Source: Cristatella mucedo (Eukaryota > Bryozoa > Phylactolaemata > Cristatellidae). From it: 60,000 bases of DNA. Both the position numbers and the translations under genes were made by a program. Below, in pieces: positions 1-11,542 of this stretch. The DNA lies in the NCBI GenBank assembly GCA_009760855.2, contig WPIO01000121.1, positions 64,001 to 124,000 on the forward strand. The letters run 5' to 3'. The first letter of the stretch is position 1, and every line of letters starts with the position of its first letter. The notes under the pieces were generated by a model. That model worked only from the letters and a program-made list of their open reading frames with translations. It did not search any database and was not told the origin of the DNA.

Positions 1-73
1 TACTGATATCGTTTCTCGGATGATAAGTAATAAAAAATTACTTAAAAAACACTGATAATTTTAATAATTACAG

Positions 74-263
74 AAACTGGGGCATTTGAGACAGTATCGA
101 CGCTGAAAATTACTCCGGCGATAAAGACTCAGCCGACCACGACTCTGCTGACCACAACTCCACCTACCACGAGTCTGCTGGCTACGACGCCAGCAACTAG
201 TTCAACCCTCACAGATCGCATCTACATCGACCGCCCCGGCCACCACAATCAGCTCTATTAAGG
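74..263 (+). pseudogene. Mucin-like Thr/Pro-rich linker exon of unit A (frameshifted)
   Basis: An AG acceptor at 72-73 opens a phase-1 reading frame rich in Thr, Pro, Leu and Gln, with repeats of the TTTQP type seen in the large linker exon at 40508-41239. The Thr-rich reading moves to the next frame at about 210-224, and the first frame stops at 257-259, so a one-base indel is likely. A G|GTAAAT donor at 263/264 aligns with the G|GTTACT donor of the homologous exon. A second possible donor, GTAAGC, lies at 336. The length of 190 nt is one off the symmetric phase 1-1 length, which also points to a frameshift. The signal and PAN exons of this copy would lie left of the window. A mis-chosen splice site rather than a broken exon remains possible. 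Confidence 0.5.
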
Positions 264-827
264 GTAAATTAAGGAAGCCTCAGCTGAGCAGCAAGGCTTG
301 CAGCAGATGGAAGCAGATGAAAGCAGATGCAAACGGTAAGCATCCGCACTGCAAACCGGCACCGACGTCGATAAAGCTAATGATGGTACGTGCAGCCTAT
401 TAGAAAATAGTTACCTATATCCCCTCACTTTCAGAAAAAGGCAGCCATGGCACTGGCCACCCAAGGTTCTCGTCAAAACTGCTATCTCGGCCTGAGAAAA
501 CCGATCTTAGAGTGCAGTTTCCTGACCAAGAATAGGTTTTCTGTGCAACGAAATACTTCTGAAAGGTTAGAATGTTAGGAGTAGCACACGTTGCAGGAGC
601 ACGTTTTAATATTTTAACGGTATCTGCCCTTATTGCTTCAGTTTTAGCATTCGGAAATGCGATTCCGATTTGCCTACTTAAGGCAACCTTTTTCGAGTTC
701 ACCTTGTCCTTATTGACTCAGGTCACTGTTCTTACCTGGAATGAATGAGTTAGTGGACTCGAGCATTGATTCAAATGAAAAGTGCCAGGATAGAGATTTA
801 ACTCTTTGGGCTAAACCCAAATTAATT

Positions 828-885
828 ACACACACACACACACACACACACTCACACACACACACACACACACGCACACACACAC

Positions 886-930
<45 letters not shown>
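828..930. repeat. (CA)n followed by (TG)n microsatellite
   Basis: About 60 nt of mainly CA repeats switch directly to about 40 nt of TG at 888/889. The two halves are therefore an inverted repeat that could fold into a long hairpin or cruciform. Open reading frames across it on both strands are low-complexity artefacts. Confidence 0.95.
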
Positions 931-932
<2 letters not shown>

Positions 933-1235
933 TGTATGAGTATATTTATATACATAAATATATGTCCTTCTTTTATCTTGCATGTACGAAAACCAACAAG
1001 TTGTATCATTTGCCATCAACGTTACAAGTGAAGGTCTACTTTAACTATTACGCAGAAAAGATAGTGTGGGAGTTAGAAAAATCTTAAGTTTCGAGTGGCT
1101 GAGTCAATCGGTGAGCAACTCGAAGGCTATGATGAAATTGGGGCCGATTCCCACCCAGCTCCAGTGCGACACGCGATTGTAAGGAGCGATTGACTGCTTT
1201 CAAATGCTTTTTTCATCGCATATTTTTTGTTTCAG

Positions 1236-1265
1236 GCTTCGGAACAACTGGCATCGTGTCCTTGA
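1236..1265 (+). CDS. 30-nt microexon of unit A (Gly/Ser/Val linker)
   Basis: A pyrimidine-rich tract and TTTCAG acceptor end at 1235, and a GTGAGT donor follows 1265. The exon contributes 2 nt, nine codons and 1 nt (phase 1-1), reading roughly G-FGTTGIVSL. It is recognised because an exon of identical length and phase, reading G-SGSPGVVSL, stands at 42107-42136 in unit C, in the same place between the mucin exon and the first lectin exon. Conserved length, phase, splice sites and peptide support a real microexon rather than chance. The surrounding gene copy looks broken, so this exon may now be a relic. Confidence 0.5.
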   Translation, partial: ASEQLASCP

Positions 1266-1358
1266 GTGAGTATTGAGCAGAATCCCGCTCAGTCAGTCGT
1301 TACAAATTTGAATGCTAGCGACGCTAGTATTTAATAGCAAGTAACATTTGGTTGATAG

Positions 1359-1428
1359 GGATCTTTCCAGTGGATCGCTTTCAATCTGGCCGTGCAGCAC
1401 CATTTCTCGACGATCGCTGCCACAACCC
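1359..1428 (+). pseudogene. Eroded first F-type lectin exon of unit A
   Basis: From 1371 the frame reads [19 protein letters not shown], which resembles the core of the first lectin exon of unit C (WIAVDLEGNYTVSTITVTA). An in-frame TAG at 1356, loss of the upstream half and abrupt replacement of the 3' half by a long (TA)n array show the exon is dead. Its position about 100 nt after the microexon matches the exon order of unit C. I see no matching second lectin exon before 5 kb. The similarity is short, so the call is tentative. Confidence 0.35.
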
Positions 1429-1519
<91 letters not shown>

Positions 1520-1536
1520 TTATTTATTTATTTATT

Positions 1537-1571
<35 letters not shown>
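1429..1571. repeat. (TA)n-(TTTA)n-(TG)n compound microsatellite
   Basis: A TA array of about 87 nt passes into six TTTA units and then about 32 nt of TG. It sits exactly where the eroded lectin exon loses similarity, so expansion may have accompanied the break. Confidence 0.95.
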
Positions 1572-1574
<3 letters not shown>

Positions 1575-1733
1575 CGAGAAGCTTGTATCCTTGGACTTGC
1601 TTCACTGAATCATAGTAGTTCCGTCGCTGAAGAAGCTGCTGCTTAATCTTCCCACCTGAAAAGCCCCATCTTTCGGCATTCCGGAGAGGCTTTCTAGCTT
1701 TAATTAGCAGCTTTACACACACGCGGGCGCACA

Positions 1734-1824
1734 AAAACACACACACACACACACATATATATATACATAAATATATATATATATATATATATATCGAGAG
1801 AGAGAGAGAGAGAGAGGTACAGAA

Positions 1825-1865
<41 letters not shown>

Positions 1866-1881
1866 CATAGAGAAAGAGAGG
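1734..1881. repeat. (CA)n-(TA)n-(GA)n compound microsatellite
   Basis: CA repeats are followed by TA repeats to about 1793 and then interrupted GA repeats. The surrounding 1572-3060 holds no gene I can support. Confidence 0.9.
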
Positions 1882-2038
1882 GTCTGCAAGCAGAAATAGC
1901 TGCATCTTATTAGCTGTGCGTCCCAGATGACCGTAAGGTACTAATTTTATTTGCATAAAATCATTAACAGTGGCTGCTTTTACGTTCATGAGGGAAGAAG
2001 TACGGTCACTTATCAACTATAAAATCACTCCAGCCGAG

Positions 2039-2236
<198 letters not shown>

Positions 2237-3064
2237 AAGAGCGAGGGCGATTAAGTTAGCGTTTAGCTCGGATAGTTGAGTAAACGGTAGCATTTGCTCT
2301 TATATGATTTGCATTTTAATAGTAATGCAGCTGAGTTCAGCGGCCACTCTGACTTTCAATCCACCATAGGGGAAGCCACAAGCTAAGACCGAGGTGGGTG
2401 CCGCACCTAGCGGCTCCTTCAGCTGTGTCCCAAAGAACACTCATTACCTGTGTGTTTATATAAGATTTTTCGTTTTGTGACGAATTCTTTGCTCAGCCCT
2501 CACCCTTTCGTTGCTAACAACTTCGGCTGTAACCTACCTGCAGCCACTCGCAAAAGATGCTTCTTTCAATGGATGCAGACTCACGTGCAGTGTGTTCACG
2601 ACTACATTGAAGACTAGGCTATGAATAACTCCATTACAATGTTTATACACAAATGAAACAAGACGAATATGCTTCTACACCCTGTATCCACCGTCCTGAC
2701 TCATTGATGCATGGAACGGCTGCTGCCATGCATTAACAAAATGATTATAATGGCATTAGCATCGGATAGAGACTCAAACCTTCCAAAAAGGTTGCAGTCA
2801 GGCTACTGCTCAATAAAACAATCTAGATCGAAAGATCCGGAACAATTCCACCTGCTTGTCTTTCAATCTTTCAGATAAAAGAAATTGAAAACCAGTCGTC
2901 ACAGACATCTTAGACTGATAGTTCACACCTAGCTAATAAGTTAGAGTCCGGTTTCTAGACCTAAACAAACCCAGCTGTCAGCTGTTTAACGATCATTTGA
3001 CCGTACCAAGACCTACCTAAGGATGCAGACTAAGGTAGAGTCTCTCTAATTTTTCTGCTCCATC

Positions 3065-3540
3065 TTCATCAGATGGCAAGCTTAAATTACCATGAATCAC
3101 CAAGTCCTTCTCGAGCGCCTCTCGTTTCACCTACTCGTTTCACTGCGACAGTTCAGGTTCTATATCAGTGAAGATCCCAGAGTATTGATGTGAATGAACA
3201 GATCATCCTAAGAACGTCTGAAATGTCGGGTCCTCAGGGCTTTATGCTTGGTCCAGTTTTTTACATGGCTTATAATATCTCTAGTCCCGGCGTGATGGCC
3301 AGGCACAACTCAGGCTTTAACTTCTACGAAGATGACACCCAGATGTACCTCTGCTTTGATCTTTCCGGCATGTCAAATTCTCTCAACTCACTTGCTGCAT
3401 GTTTTGATGACATCCTCTCGTGGCTGGCAGAAGTATTTTATTAGGTGAACAATGAAACTTAAAAATCATGGGCCAACCAAGTATGATTCAGAAATAGTAA
3501 ATTTTCCACTCCAAATCAAGTCTGCCAGCATCTCTTCTGT
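3065..3540 (+). mobile_element. Decayed L2/CR1-like LINE reverse transcriptase fragment
   Basis: Translated pieces match the order expected of a non-LTR retrotransposon reverse transcriptase. Near 3092 a stretch reads MNHQVLLERLS (the helix before the catalytic core). Near 3226 a GPQGFMLGPVF segment corresponds to the usual PQGSVLGP motif. At 3331-3342 YEDD stands where the catalytic Y-x-D-D box belongs (normally YADDT). The motif order and spacing are those of the Jockey/L2/CR1 group. In-frame stops and shifts before and after show it is dead. It probably begins somewhat upstream, where the similarity is too weak to place. Confidence 0.75.
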
Positions 3541-3544
3541 AACC

Positions 3545-4320
3545 GGGTTCTAGGAGTCAAAGGCTATTTCCCGCCATATCCGCATACTCCGGCCACGCTG
3601 CCGCTCGCCATGCCGCCGAGCTAGGGTAAGACGAGCGGCCGCCAGGTTAAACATCTTTATAACGCATGCGCCAACAACAACAGAGCAACTAAACAAGTCT
3701 ACAGGGAGGGTCCTATACACAGTACACTACGGGGGCGCAAGACGAGGCAGCAAGCGCGAACAAACGTGTTAATTGGGGTCAGTCGGCTTCTTCAGTCCTG
3801 TCGTTGTACCGACTCCGAATCCAACAGTACGAGCGTACGCCGTCCAAAACCCGGCTGGCTGAGTAACTGCTGGCTAGTCCGAGTCGACAACTACCACAGT
3901 CGTAAGCTTCCACCGAAAGACGCCAACACACAGGGGGGGGGGTCACGAACAGGCTACACGGGGGACGCGGTATAAACAAGTCAACAACGAGCGAGCTATC
4001 CAGCTCCGCTCGGGCCTTGGGTACTCGTTCCTTTGCGTGCGTGGCAGCATCGCCGGAGCACGCCTGCATGAATCCAGGTGCATAAATCGGCGAGACCAGG
4101 AGCCTCCAACACCACGGCTTACTTGGCCAACTTCCAGTACCCAAGAGCCCCGGTGACCTCACGTCACCGCATACATCCGGCCATGCCGTAGGGTCCGACC
4201 CCGGCCTAGCCGGTGACCCTAACCCTCACTAAAGCCGTCCGGTCCCAGCCAACCGAACCCAGCCTGGGTACACTTCTATTGAGTCTGCACCCAACATAGG
4301 CTTCCTGTTGCAAAGTGACC
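3545..4320. other. GC-rich stretch without a recognised gene
   Basis: This stretch is clearly more GC-rich than its flanks and is bounded on the left by the reverse transcriptase fragment and on the right by another LINE-like piece. The open frames inside it, for example 3779-4162 on the minus strand, show no domain I know. It may be an inserted mobile element, but I found no terminal repeats. A short match to the phage T3 promoter core at about 4217-4231 is taken as chance. Confidence 0.35.
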
Positions 4321-4335
4321 TTTCGCTAGATGTCC

Positions 4336-4480
4336 TTATTAGGTCAACGTTCAAGTCTGCCTACTTTCAGTTACTTTAGGCTACTTAGCATACTGTTCTG
4401 TCTGTCAAGGAATGTAGACAGGCGGAGGCAAATTGAAAGTCGTTTAAAAATTCAAAGCACAATCTTACACTTACACGTTG
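4336..4480 (+). mobile_element. LINE reverse transcriptase C-terminal fragment
   Basis: The stretch reads TFKSAYFQL before two stops. This resembles the conserved segment following the RT core in the LINEs at about 7628 and 48827, where the DNA also reads close to tcaagtctgcctactttc. It may be the continuation of the element at 3065-3540, split by the GC-rich stretch. Confidence 0.4.
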
Positions 4481-4719
4481 CAATTCAATTCCAGCTGATC
4501 GGTTCACATTCAATCGCATGTTAAAAAGTGAGCAACAAATTCCATGTATTATGCTACTTGCATCAGTGATGGGCTGTGTGGGGTTGACACCAACATTGAT
4601 GCAATCTCGCTGCTCTAGAAATAACCCTAGTCATGTCATCTGAGTGAGCTAGACGCAAGAGAAAATAGTTGGCAACTATTTCCCAGCTTTTAACAGAAAC
4701 TGACCGTGAAATCACTAAG

Positions 4720-5223
4720 ATAACAAGACGTGCCTCCATGTCTCTCCTGCTGAGGTCAACGGCTGAGTCCTTGACTCCCGTATCAGGACGAGGGAGCACG
4801 GGATTTCTTAATCCCTAATGGTATCCAAGTCATGAAGACTCATTGAGGCTTCTAAATGCAATTTTCTGACGGATTTCATCGCCTCCACCATGCATCTGAA
4901 TCGCAATATTTAATGCTTGTGAGCTCGCTAGGTGCACACTGCGTATAGGCACAAGCATCGCAACAAAAATTTCGGCGATGCATAAATAAGTCTCTCACGA
5001 GCAGAAGTGCTGCGATTTCTCAGCGATTTACCGACAGACGCTGGCGTTAGAATTTATAGATTTATTTATAAAGCGAAGACATTGCATTGTTGCTATCCGA
5101 ACGGAAAATACAACGCACTAAGCTAATCAATAACTGCATGCAAATATAGCTAAGTATGTGTGTGCTTTGGCTTTTAGGACTGCTTCAACACTATTGAAAG
5201 CTGTGGCTGCTCTGGCGGCGAAA
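4720..5223 (+). promoter_or_regulatory. Upstream region of unit B, with candidate TATA box
   Basis: TATAAA occurs at 5067-5072, about 150 nt before the proposed start codon. The stretch 4750-5030 has a diverged copy at about 6950-7260, and both copies lead into a signal-peptide-like sequence and a GTAAG donor. Conserved pieces include GAGCTCGC near 4921 and 7128. Shared similarity upstream of two signal exons suggests a duplicated promoter. No transcription start can be placed from sequence alone. Confidence 0.4.
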
Positions 5224-5299
5224 ATGAGCTGCTGCTCGGGAGCATGGTTGCTGCCGGCAGGATACTTACTTGTTCTTTTGTGTTCAGCCTCAAAATCAG
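5224..5299 (+). CDS. Unit B exon 1: signal peptide of PAN/F-type lectin protein
   Basis: From the ATG at 5224 the exon encodes a short Cys/Ser-containing start, the hydrophobic core WLLPAGYLLVLLCSAS and a small-residue cleavage region, a typical secretory signal. It ends in phase 1 at a consensus GTAAGA donor (5300). The frame is open back to an upstream ATG at 5158, so an N-terminal extension is possible, but the 5224 start gives the more normal signal length. Splicing to 10641-10889, 18949-19146 and 25864-26102 gives one continuous frame of 254 codons including the stop. The predicted product is a small secreted protein with one PAN-like module and an F-type lectin domain. There is no transmembrane segment. 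Confidence 0.6.
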
Positions 5300-6940
5300 G
5301 TAAGAGATCGCAATCCGGCCACTTTAATACTTTGGAATGTATGGCTGACTAGGAAATTCAAATTGCGAGTTTTACTGTGCCGTTTGAAAGCTATTTTAAT
5401 GGACGTCTGGGAACGGAAATCGGTTTAAGTTAGGCTCTTTTGTAGACTGCTATCCAGAAAGCAAGGTTTTCAAATAGCGATTTTTTCAGCTACACTGCTA
5501 CCTCAAGCTCAATGACATTTGGAAGAGTCTCAAATAAGTCAACGGACTAATGAAAATATTCAAATTAGTATCTGGAGCCAATTTTGAAAAAGACTTTAAT
5601 GTTTGCATTGTTTGAAACAAGTTGCTGCACCAGGAGATACTGCTGCAATAGCTCCGTTGGTTCATCAAGTGACAGACAATACGCCATTCGGACCGAGGTG
5701 TGGCCTAGGTTGTAAGCTCGAGCCACAGGGCATAGGTAACGTGCCTAAATAGAGATTACATTGGTCTAATGGCTCTATGCAAATTAATTGCATTCATTCT
5801 ATTTATTTATGTGCAAGAATGCCAACCTAAAACGCCTTTTGGTTATAGGTTAGCATTGAGTTGGCATACGTATCAGGCGTCTTACTACACTATCTAATCT
5901 TTAGTAATATAGGTTAATACAAATGGGAACCATACAGCTGAAAATGTTGGTAATTACTTCAGCGTCCGAAAAAGGCTTTACAATAATAATTAGAGCAGCT
6001 TGCATGGTATTTATCAGGTGATTTGCTGTGCTCAAGTTTAACGAATCAGGTTTTAAAAGATTCTGGTAAGATGATGCAAAGATTCTGGTAAAAATATCGC
6101 AGAAATTCCACTTATGATCCTTTTGACTTAAGCTGGACAGAGTGATTGGGTTCATTTTAGATAATAGAAGCAGGCAGCAGCTTAGCAAGTCTTAGAACAA
6201 TAAAAATTTGCGTTTGGTGAGGCATTATTAAATGACTGGCCTAGTTATGTGAGGTAATCGCAAACTGTAGGTCCCAAGCGTGATTAAGTTGCATACAATT
6301 TGGCGACACATTTTGCCAGACAAGAATAGCAAGGAATTTTTTAATTAAAAACGACTAAGTTATAAGAGCCCTGGTCTTATTTTAATGGCAAATGGCTGCG
6401 CCTATGTTTAAAAACTAAAATTGCATCTAATTAGCACAGCATCCAATGGCTCCGTGTGATTCGTCATTTGTGTGCGTATACGTGCTGAAACTGCACATGC
6501 TGCCAGAAACCATATTTGCGTGCTGACCCTGCCCATATCACCTCTAGCCATGCCATTATTGTTGTTTACATACATAGTACGTTTGTAATAAGTGTGCATA
6601 CATATATGTCCAGCCATTAAAATTGAACTGCTTACACTTTTCTTTTATTAAGTTTCAGTGCACGCGGTTCCGATTTAATTCACAATCCAATTCCGAACGG
6701 TTGCTGTTACTAGCATCGTCATCGAATGCTCACAGGTTTCCAAAGGAAACTTTGTTCCTCTGCTTAGACCCTTGCTTCGCATAGTCACGGCAGCACCACT
6801 GACGACTCAACTTTCCGGCTTTGTGGATAGCCCCAGTCGTATTATCAAGTTGTGCGAAATGAAATGTACAGTATTTGAAACCTATCTCTCAACCTTAAAC
6901 CAAGATTTATTGCAAACAGACTAATATGAATAGTCATAGA
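5300..6940 (+). other. Intron 1 of unit B, left part
   Basis: AT-rich sequence with scattered short open frames and no recognised domain, RNA gene or repeat of note. Confidence 0.4.
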
Positions 6941-6949
6941 TTAATAACT

Positions 6950-7318
6950 CTCAAACTGAGTTCGAGAGTCGATTCCTTAACTACCGTCTCGGGAAAAAAG
7001 AGTACGTGACTTCTGAATCCACAGCAGCATCCGTAACATATAGCCCCTCTACCAGGCTTTTACCTGCCACTTTGACTATTTCTAATGCTCACGTCATGCA
7101 TGTGAATAACCCTCCAAGATGTTGCGAGCTCGCCAGGCGCATGCTACCGATTGGAGCAAGCGTCGTAATAAAAGATGGCCGATGCAAGAACGAGCCGTTC
7201 ACGAGCACCGGTTCAGCGTTTTCTTTCATCGGTCGGTTCAAGAGGAGGCTGCCATTGCTGTTAGTATGCTTACTTACTGAGCAAACTAGTTTCCGTGCTT
7301 TTGTTTGAGCTGAAAACG
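6950..7318 (+). pseudogene. Decayed second copy of the unit B promoter and signal exon
   Basis: This stretch aligns with 4750-5305. Shared landmarks are a CTTAACTACCG/CTTGACTCCCG segment, GAGCTCGC followed by a CGCCAGGCGC/CGCTAGGTGC segment, and a CTTACT...TGCTTTTGTTTGAGC segment. The last aligns with the hydrophobic core of the signal exon and leads to GTAAG at 7318. In this copy the reading frame is broken by TGA at about 7306-7308 and the core is rearranged. It looks like a tandem duplicate of the 5' end of the gene that has decayed. A functional alternative first exon is unlikely but not excluded. Confidence 0.45.
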
Positions 7319-7619
7319 TAAGTCATACAGCTAATAAATGACTAAGTGCACATGCAGCATAGCAATAATAGCCGATGTATGCATTGACTGCAAACAGAAC
7401 TTGAATGGCTTGGATAACTGTGAAGAGGTGCTGAAGAAGCAATGTGCTGCTCCACCGAAAGGAAGCAGCGGGCGGGAAGCTTGTGATGTCTTTCATGTAG
7501 AGTCCCACTGTCAAATGGCGGACACTATCCGGGCAATCTTGAACGTGTGAGCTACGTGATAATCTAATATATTCAAAATTAAAGCTTTATTCCCAGCTTT
7601 TTAATCTTTTTCTACAATG

Positions 7620-8437
7620 GTCTAGGAACGTCAAGTCTGCCTACTTTTGGCTGCATAACATTGCTAAATTTGTTTGATAAGGATAGCACATCTAAGTTGG
7701 ACCCTGCATTTGGGACTTCACCTCTTGACTTCTGTAACTCAGTGCTTGCTGGCCGACCGGCACACGCAATCAGGCACTTACAGCTGGTGAAAAACTTAGC
7801 AGCTAGGCTTGTATGTCGTGAGCTTCGCGGTTGCCACATCACACCACTTCTCACACACCTGCACTGGCTACCCGACAAGTAATGCCTTCAAGTTTTTGTC
7901 GCTCACTTTCAGGTCACTTGATTCTTTGGCTATAGCCTATCTCTCAGATTTAATTCCCCACCAGGCCAAGCACTGCACCACCCACCTCTCGGAGTCCTAC
8001 AGCTTACATATACCTTACATTACATATTACCTCATAGAAAACTCTAATCTTTTGGAGACCGTGCATTTAGTTATTCTGCTCATTCAAGCCTGAAACTCAC
8101 TCCCTACTTGTGCCGCGACATCCCCCGACTTGACCACATTAAAAAAAACCTTCAAAACTCACCTATGAAGACAGCACTTAGTGGTCCCTAGGATTATTTC
8201 TTTTTGCGCTTATGGGTGCTGACACTGTGCATGCTGCCTCTGACCACACTTGCAGGCTGACCATGTGCATGTCACCCCTAATCACGTTCTTCATGTTGTT
8301 TATTGCATGATATTACTCACGATTCAATCGCGTTTCTCTTTGCAGCAGATTTAAAGTGCCTAGAGAAAGGACGAGTCCTCTGAGGGCACTGTATCATGTC
8401 TGTTGTTAATATTAATATTAATAATAAAATAATAACG
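7620..8437 (+). mobile_element. Decayed L2-like LINE 3' part with (ATT)n tail
   Basis: A segment near 7725 reads PLDFCNSVLAGRPAHAIRHL and is followed by NLAARLVCRE and LLTHLHWLP. These are hallmarks of the region after the reverse transcriptase in L2/CR1 LINEs. Frameshifts continue the similarity to about 8100 (an AYLSDLIPHQ-like segment). The 3' end carries TTTAAAGTGCCTAGAG and an ATT/AAT-rich tail to 8437, a common tail type for this group. It lies inside intron 1 of unit B and is not coding now. Confidence 0.75.
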
Positions 8438-8439
8438 AA

Positions 8440-10640
8440 TATATTCAAGCCGGAATCTGGCACTATTCATTTTTGACGACTTAGCGAATGCCTTATTAGA
8501 TTTCTTGTGCAGCTGTTTTTTTTATGAATACTGGTTTCAATTCTGACACTTGCTTCAAAAGTGATTTATAATACGTGCGAGAATGGTTTACTAACACCAA
8601 GTCTCAGTTATATATTAGCTTTGATGTGTCATCAAACCCAAGTGTATCAATACGAAAATTTAGGTATTCAACATTTTTAATGTGTAGCTACCTATCCAAT
8701 AATCCAATTTTAATAAATCCAATTTTAGGAAACAAAATCTTCCGAATGAGCTTCATCCGGCTGAAACTAGTGACTGCATAAACTGCAGCTTCAGAACCAG
8801 AAATAAAGCCGTTTGCTTTGTATCAGTTAAGTTATATGCTGTTCTCAGTTCAATAACTCAAGTTGTAGAATAGGAGATGATGGCAAATGAATCCTAGTGA
8901 TTTCACTTATAATCTGCATGACATATGGTAGACAGCATACTAGTTTTCATTTTAGACCACAGAAGCTGAACAGAATGCATAGAACGCTCTTGGCTTGATT
9001 CGGTCACGGCTTGGCTTCGTCACTTCGTTACAACTGCTGCTTACGACAAGAGAACGAGTCCGTATCCACAGTGCTAATAAATATGACTGACAGCAAGCGA
9101 CGGGGATTTCAGTGATTCTCTTCTGCTGTGCCTATATATACGGCCAAGCCAAGAAGCTGCACTGCAGGCTTGCTAACCAATGGGAGGACGTTTCCATTAC
9201 CGAGACATTATCTTACAGGGTCTCCACCTTATCATTCTAGAGGAACCAGCTAGTAAAGTGATCAATGCTAATACGCCCTTAAGTAGAAGCATGTACATTA
9301 ACCCGAATGAGCACGAATACCTCATTACAAAGAATGCATTGCTCGCCGTATTACACGAGCATATCGATGTTATAGCAAAATTAGTATTTTGAACTAATTA
9401 AGACTCTCAAACGATAAATCCACTCAAAGCGGTTTTTTTAAAGAAGATGCTAGCTTACACAAATTGCTGCGACACTTGTGAATTCGTACAGACCTGTACG
9501 GTTAAGTCAGCTATCTTCGAACGAACATAAATGATGTTATCACCGCAACAAAGGTTTTTATAAGTAACGTTTTCCGTGAGGTAGAGCGAATAATTGAGCG
9601 GCTCCGTTTCTATACTCAACTGTATGTTTGAATATTTTTCTCTGAGTGCTTAAAAGGGAGAATGTCAAGAAAATACTTCTAAAAATTTCCGAAAATCAAA
9701 GATGTGTTTAGGGCACGTTTCGAGAGACAAAAATGTTATAACTGGGATCAGAAGTTCTGACGACATCCGCATGAAAGCTAAAGCGACTATGCAAACCACA
9801 CTTGACCAGGATGTAAACCTCTAGCAAAAAGTCTACAAATAAAACACTTACCGACCACTGCAGCATATGTGACTTGCACACCACTTGTTGAAAATTGGTG
9901 AATCGCGATGCATGTTTTGAGCTTATCGACGTGCCTCCTTGTGCCATTCGTACTGCTTCATCACCCATTGGTCGGTTATCGCCTCGTAAACGCCATAACT
10001 CGGCTAATACTTCACCTACCGGAGTGAAATTTGAAAGGCACGTTCACTTCTGCTTGCATAAATTGAGGTAATTCCAATATCCTATATTTTATAGACACAT
10101 TTTTCTCTACGTTTTCTCGATTACCGATAATTTATAAAAATGGATTTATGATCAAGGATAATTAAGATCCCCGACGCTTCATCACAGCAAAGTCAAACCC
10201 AAACAAAATCAGTCACAAACCTTTATCTTATCGGTGTAGCACGTGCAGGGCAGTAGGCATGCTACTGCTTTGCTGAGGCTTCGCCAGCTTTGCCAGCATT
10301 CGTCATGAGTCTCCGTGTGAGTCTCGCTCAGCACCGATGCGTGAGACACCAGCAAGTTCGGGAGTCAACCGAATATTGTGAGTGCGAGTATGCCACTGCT
10401 CGCTGCGGCACTTTTGAGAATTCTTAATGAATAGAATAGGCTGAAATAGCCATGCCGTAAATTAATTCATCTCTTCGCTTCTTTATTTCGTGGTTGCATC
10501 TCATTGTTTTATATTTAAAGTGACATCTGAATCTCGAGATCCAACGGAAAAACTGAGAGACTGGATTTTTAAAATGCCTGAAATTCCTGGCGAGATTGCA
10601 ATGACTAGGCTTACAGCGTATGCCATAATACTCGTTTAAG
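8440..10640 (+). other. Intron 1 of unit B, right part
   Basis: No gene recognised. A 70-codon frame at 9180-9392 sits about 30 nt after a CTATATATAC motif at 9131. It looks superficially like a promoter and start, but the peptide matches no family I know and has no splice donor context. I treat it as unassigned. The rest is AT-rich intron. Confidence 0.3.
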
Positions 10641-10889
10641 GTTCACCGAACAGCTGCAGTACGAAGTTTGTCCCTACAGCGGTTAGCAGCCTCCTAGCAC
10701 AGCCGCTGAGCGGAAATGCTATTCTCGCACAGCTTCCGGCATCGACTTTAATGGCGTGTGGCTTCATGTGCTTCCGGAATACCCAGTGCATGGCGATTCA
10801 CTTTGATGAAGGAGGAAATGCAACGTGCAGCTTACTGAGCTTCGTTGGACCTTCATTGAATTTTACAATCATTTTTATTGATGCAATGG
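10641..10889 (+). CDS. Unit B exon 2: PAN/apple-like domain
   Basis: The exon runs from an AG acceptor at 10639-10640 to a GTATGG donor at 10890. It is 249 nt, phase 1-1, the same length as the PAN exon of unit D. The peptide has the spacing C-x3-C-x5-C-x12-C (CGFMCFRNTQC, then CSLL), preceded by a serine/alanine-rich half. This is the four-cysteine core of PAN/apple-like modules, which form a small disulfide-rich fold used for protein or sugar binding. The match to unit D is direct: CSLNCLLRTEC aligns with CGFMCFRNTQC. It joins in frame to the signal exon upstream and to the lectin exon at 18949. The acceptor (TTTAAG) has a poor pyrimidine tract, so the 5' boundary is less certain than the 3' one. 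Confidence 0.6.
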
Positions 10890-11508
10890 GTATGGACCAA
10901 AGCCGATTATACAAAAACGTTCGCTGAGCTGCTTGGTTTTTTACTTTTAAAGTTTTCGGTAAACACGGAAATAAAACATCTTTTTATTTCTTCAACCATC
11001 GCAAGGCCGCTTTCTTCAGCATCAGGTATGTACGTTATATTAAAGGTCAAACGAATTGATTAGCTAGTCATCTAGTGCCCTAATGAACTGAATAGTCACG
11101 TAGCTCCTAATGAAGCACTGTCCGCAACGTGCTATTTGAAAGTGACTTTTACCAACCTGGTAATGGAGTATTCTGGACTCTAAACGTATAGACGTTACTT
11201 TCCTCTTGACTTGGAGAGAATAGGGCGTCTGATAATTTCTAAAAATGAGTGAAGTCGTTTAACCATTTATCGGTTCTACAACTCAATTGCGTGAACTATG
11301 CACTCTTATTATAAAGCAACCCAAAGCAGAAGACAAAAGTTCATAATTTAAACTCCGCAGTTAGTAACACACCCTTCTTCAAAATTAAAAACCACTTGTA
11401 TCATTTCTCGGATTACTTACTTAAAACCATCAAAGCTTTCAGTTCGTAACATATATATTCAAGTGCTTAGGAATATATTCAATTATCTGAGGGTTTGTTA
11501 TCAAGTGC

Positions 11509-11542
<34 letters not shown>

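Noticed and set aside
4217-4231. 15-nt match to the core of the phage T3 promoter (taaccctcactaaag)
   Set aside because: No vector or cloning sequence stands around it and it lies in a normal GC-rich genomic stretch, so chance is the simplest explanation.
7338-7550. 70-codon Cys-containing frame just after the relic signal exon
   Set aside because: The cysteine spacing does not match PAN or any family I know, and no phase-1 splice sites fit the other exons.
9180-9392. 70-codon frame after a TATA-like motif
   Set aside because: No recognisable domain, no paralogue in the other units, and it sits inside the unit B intron.
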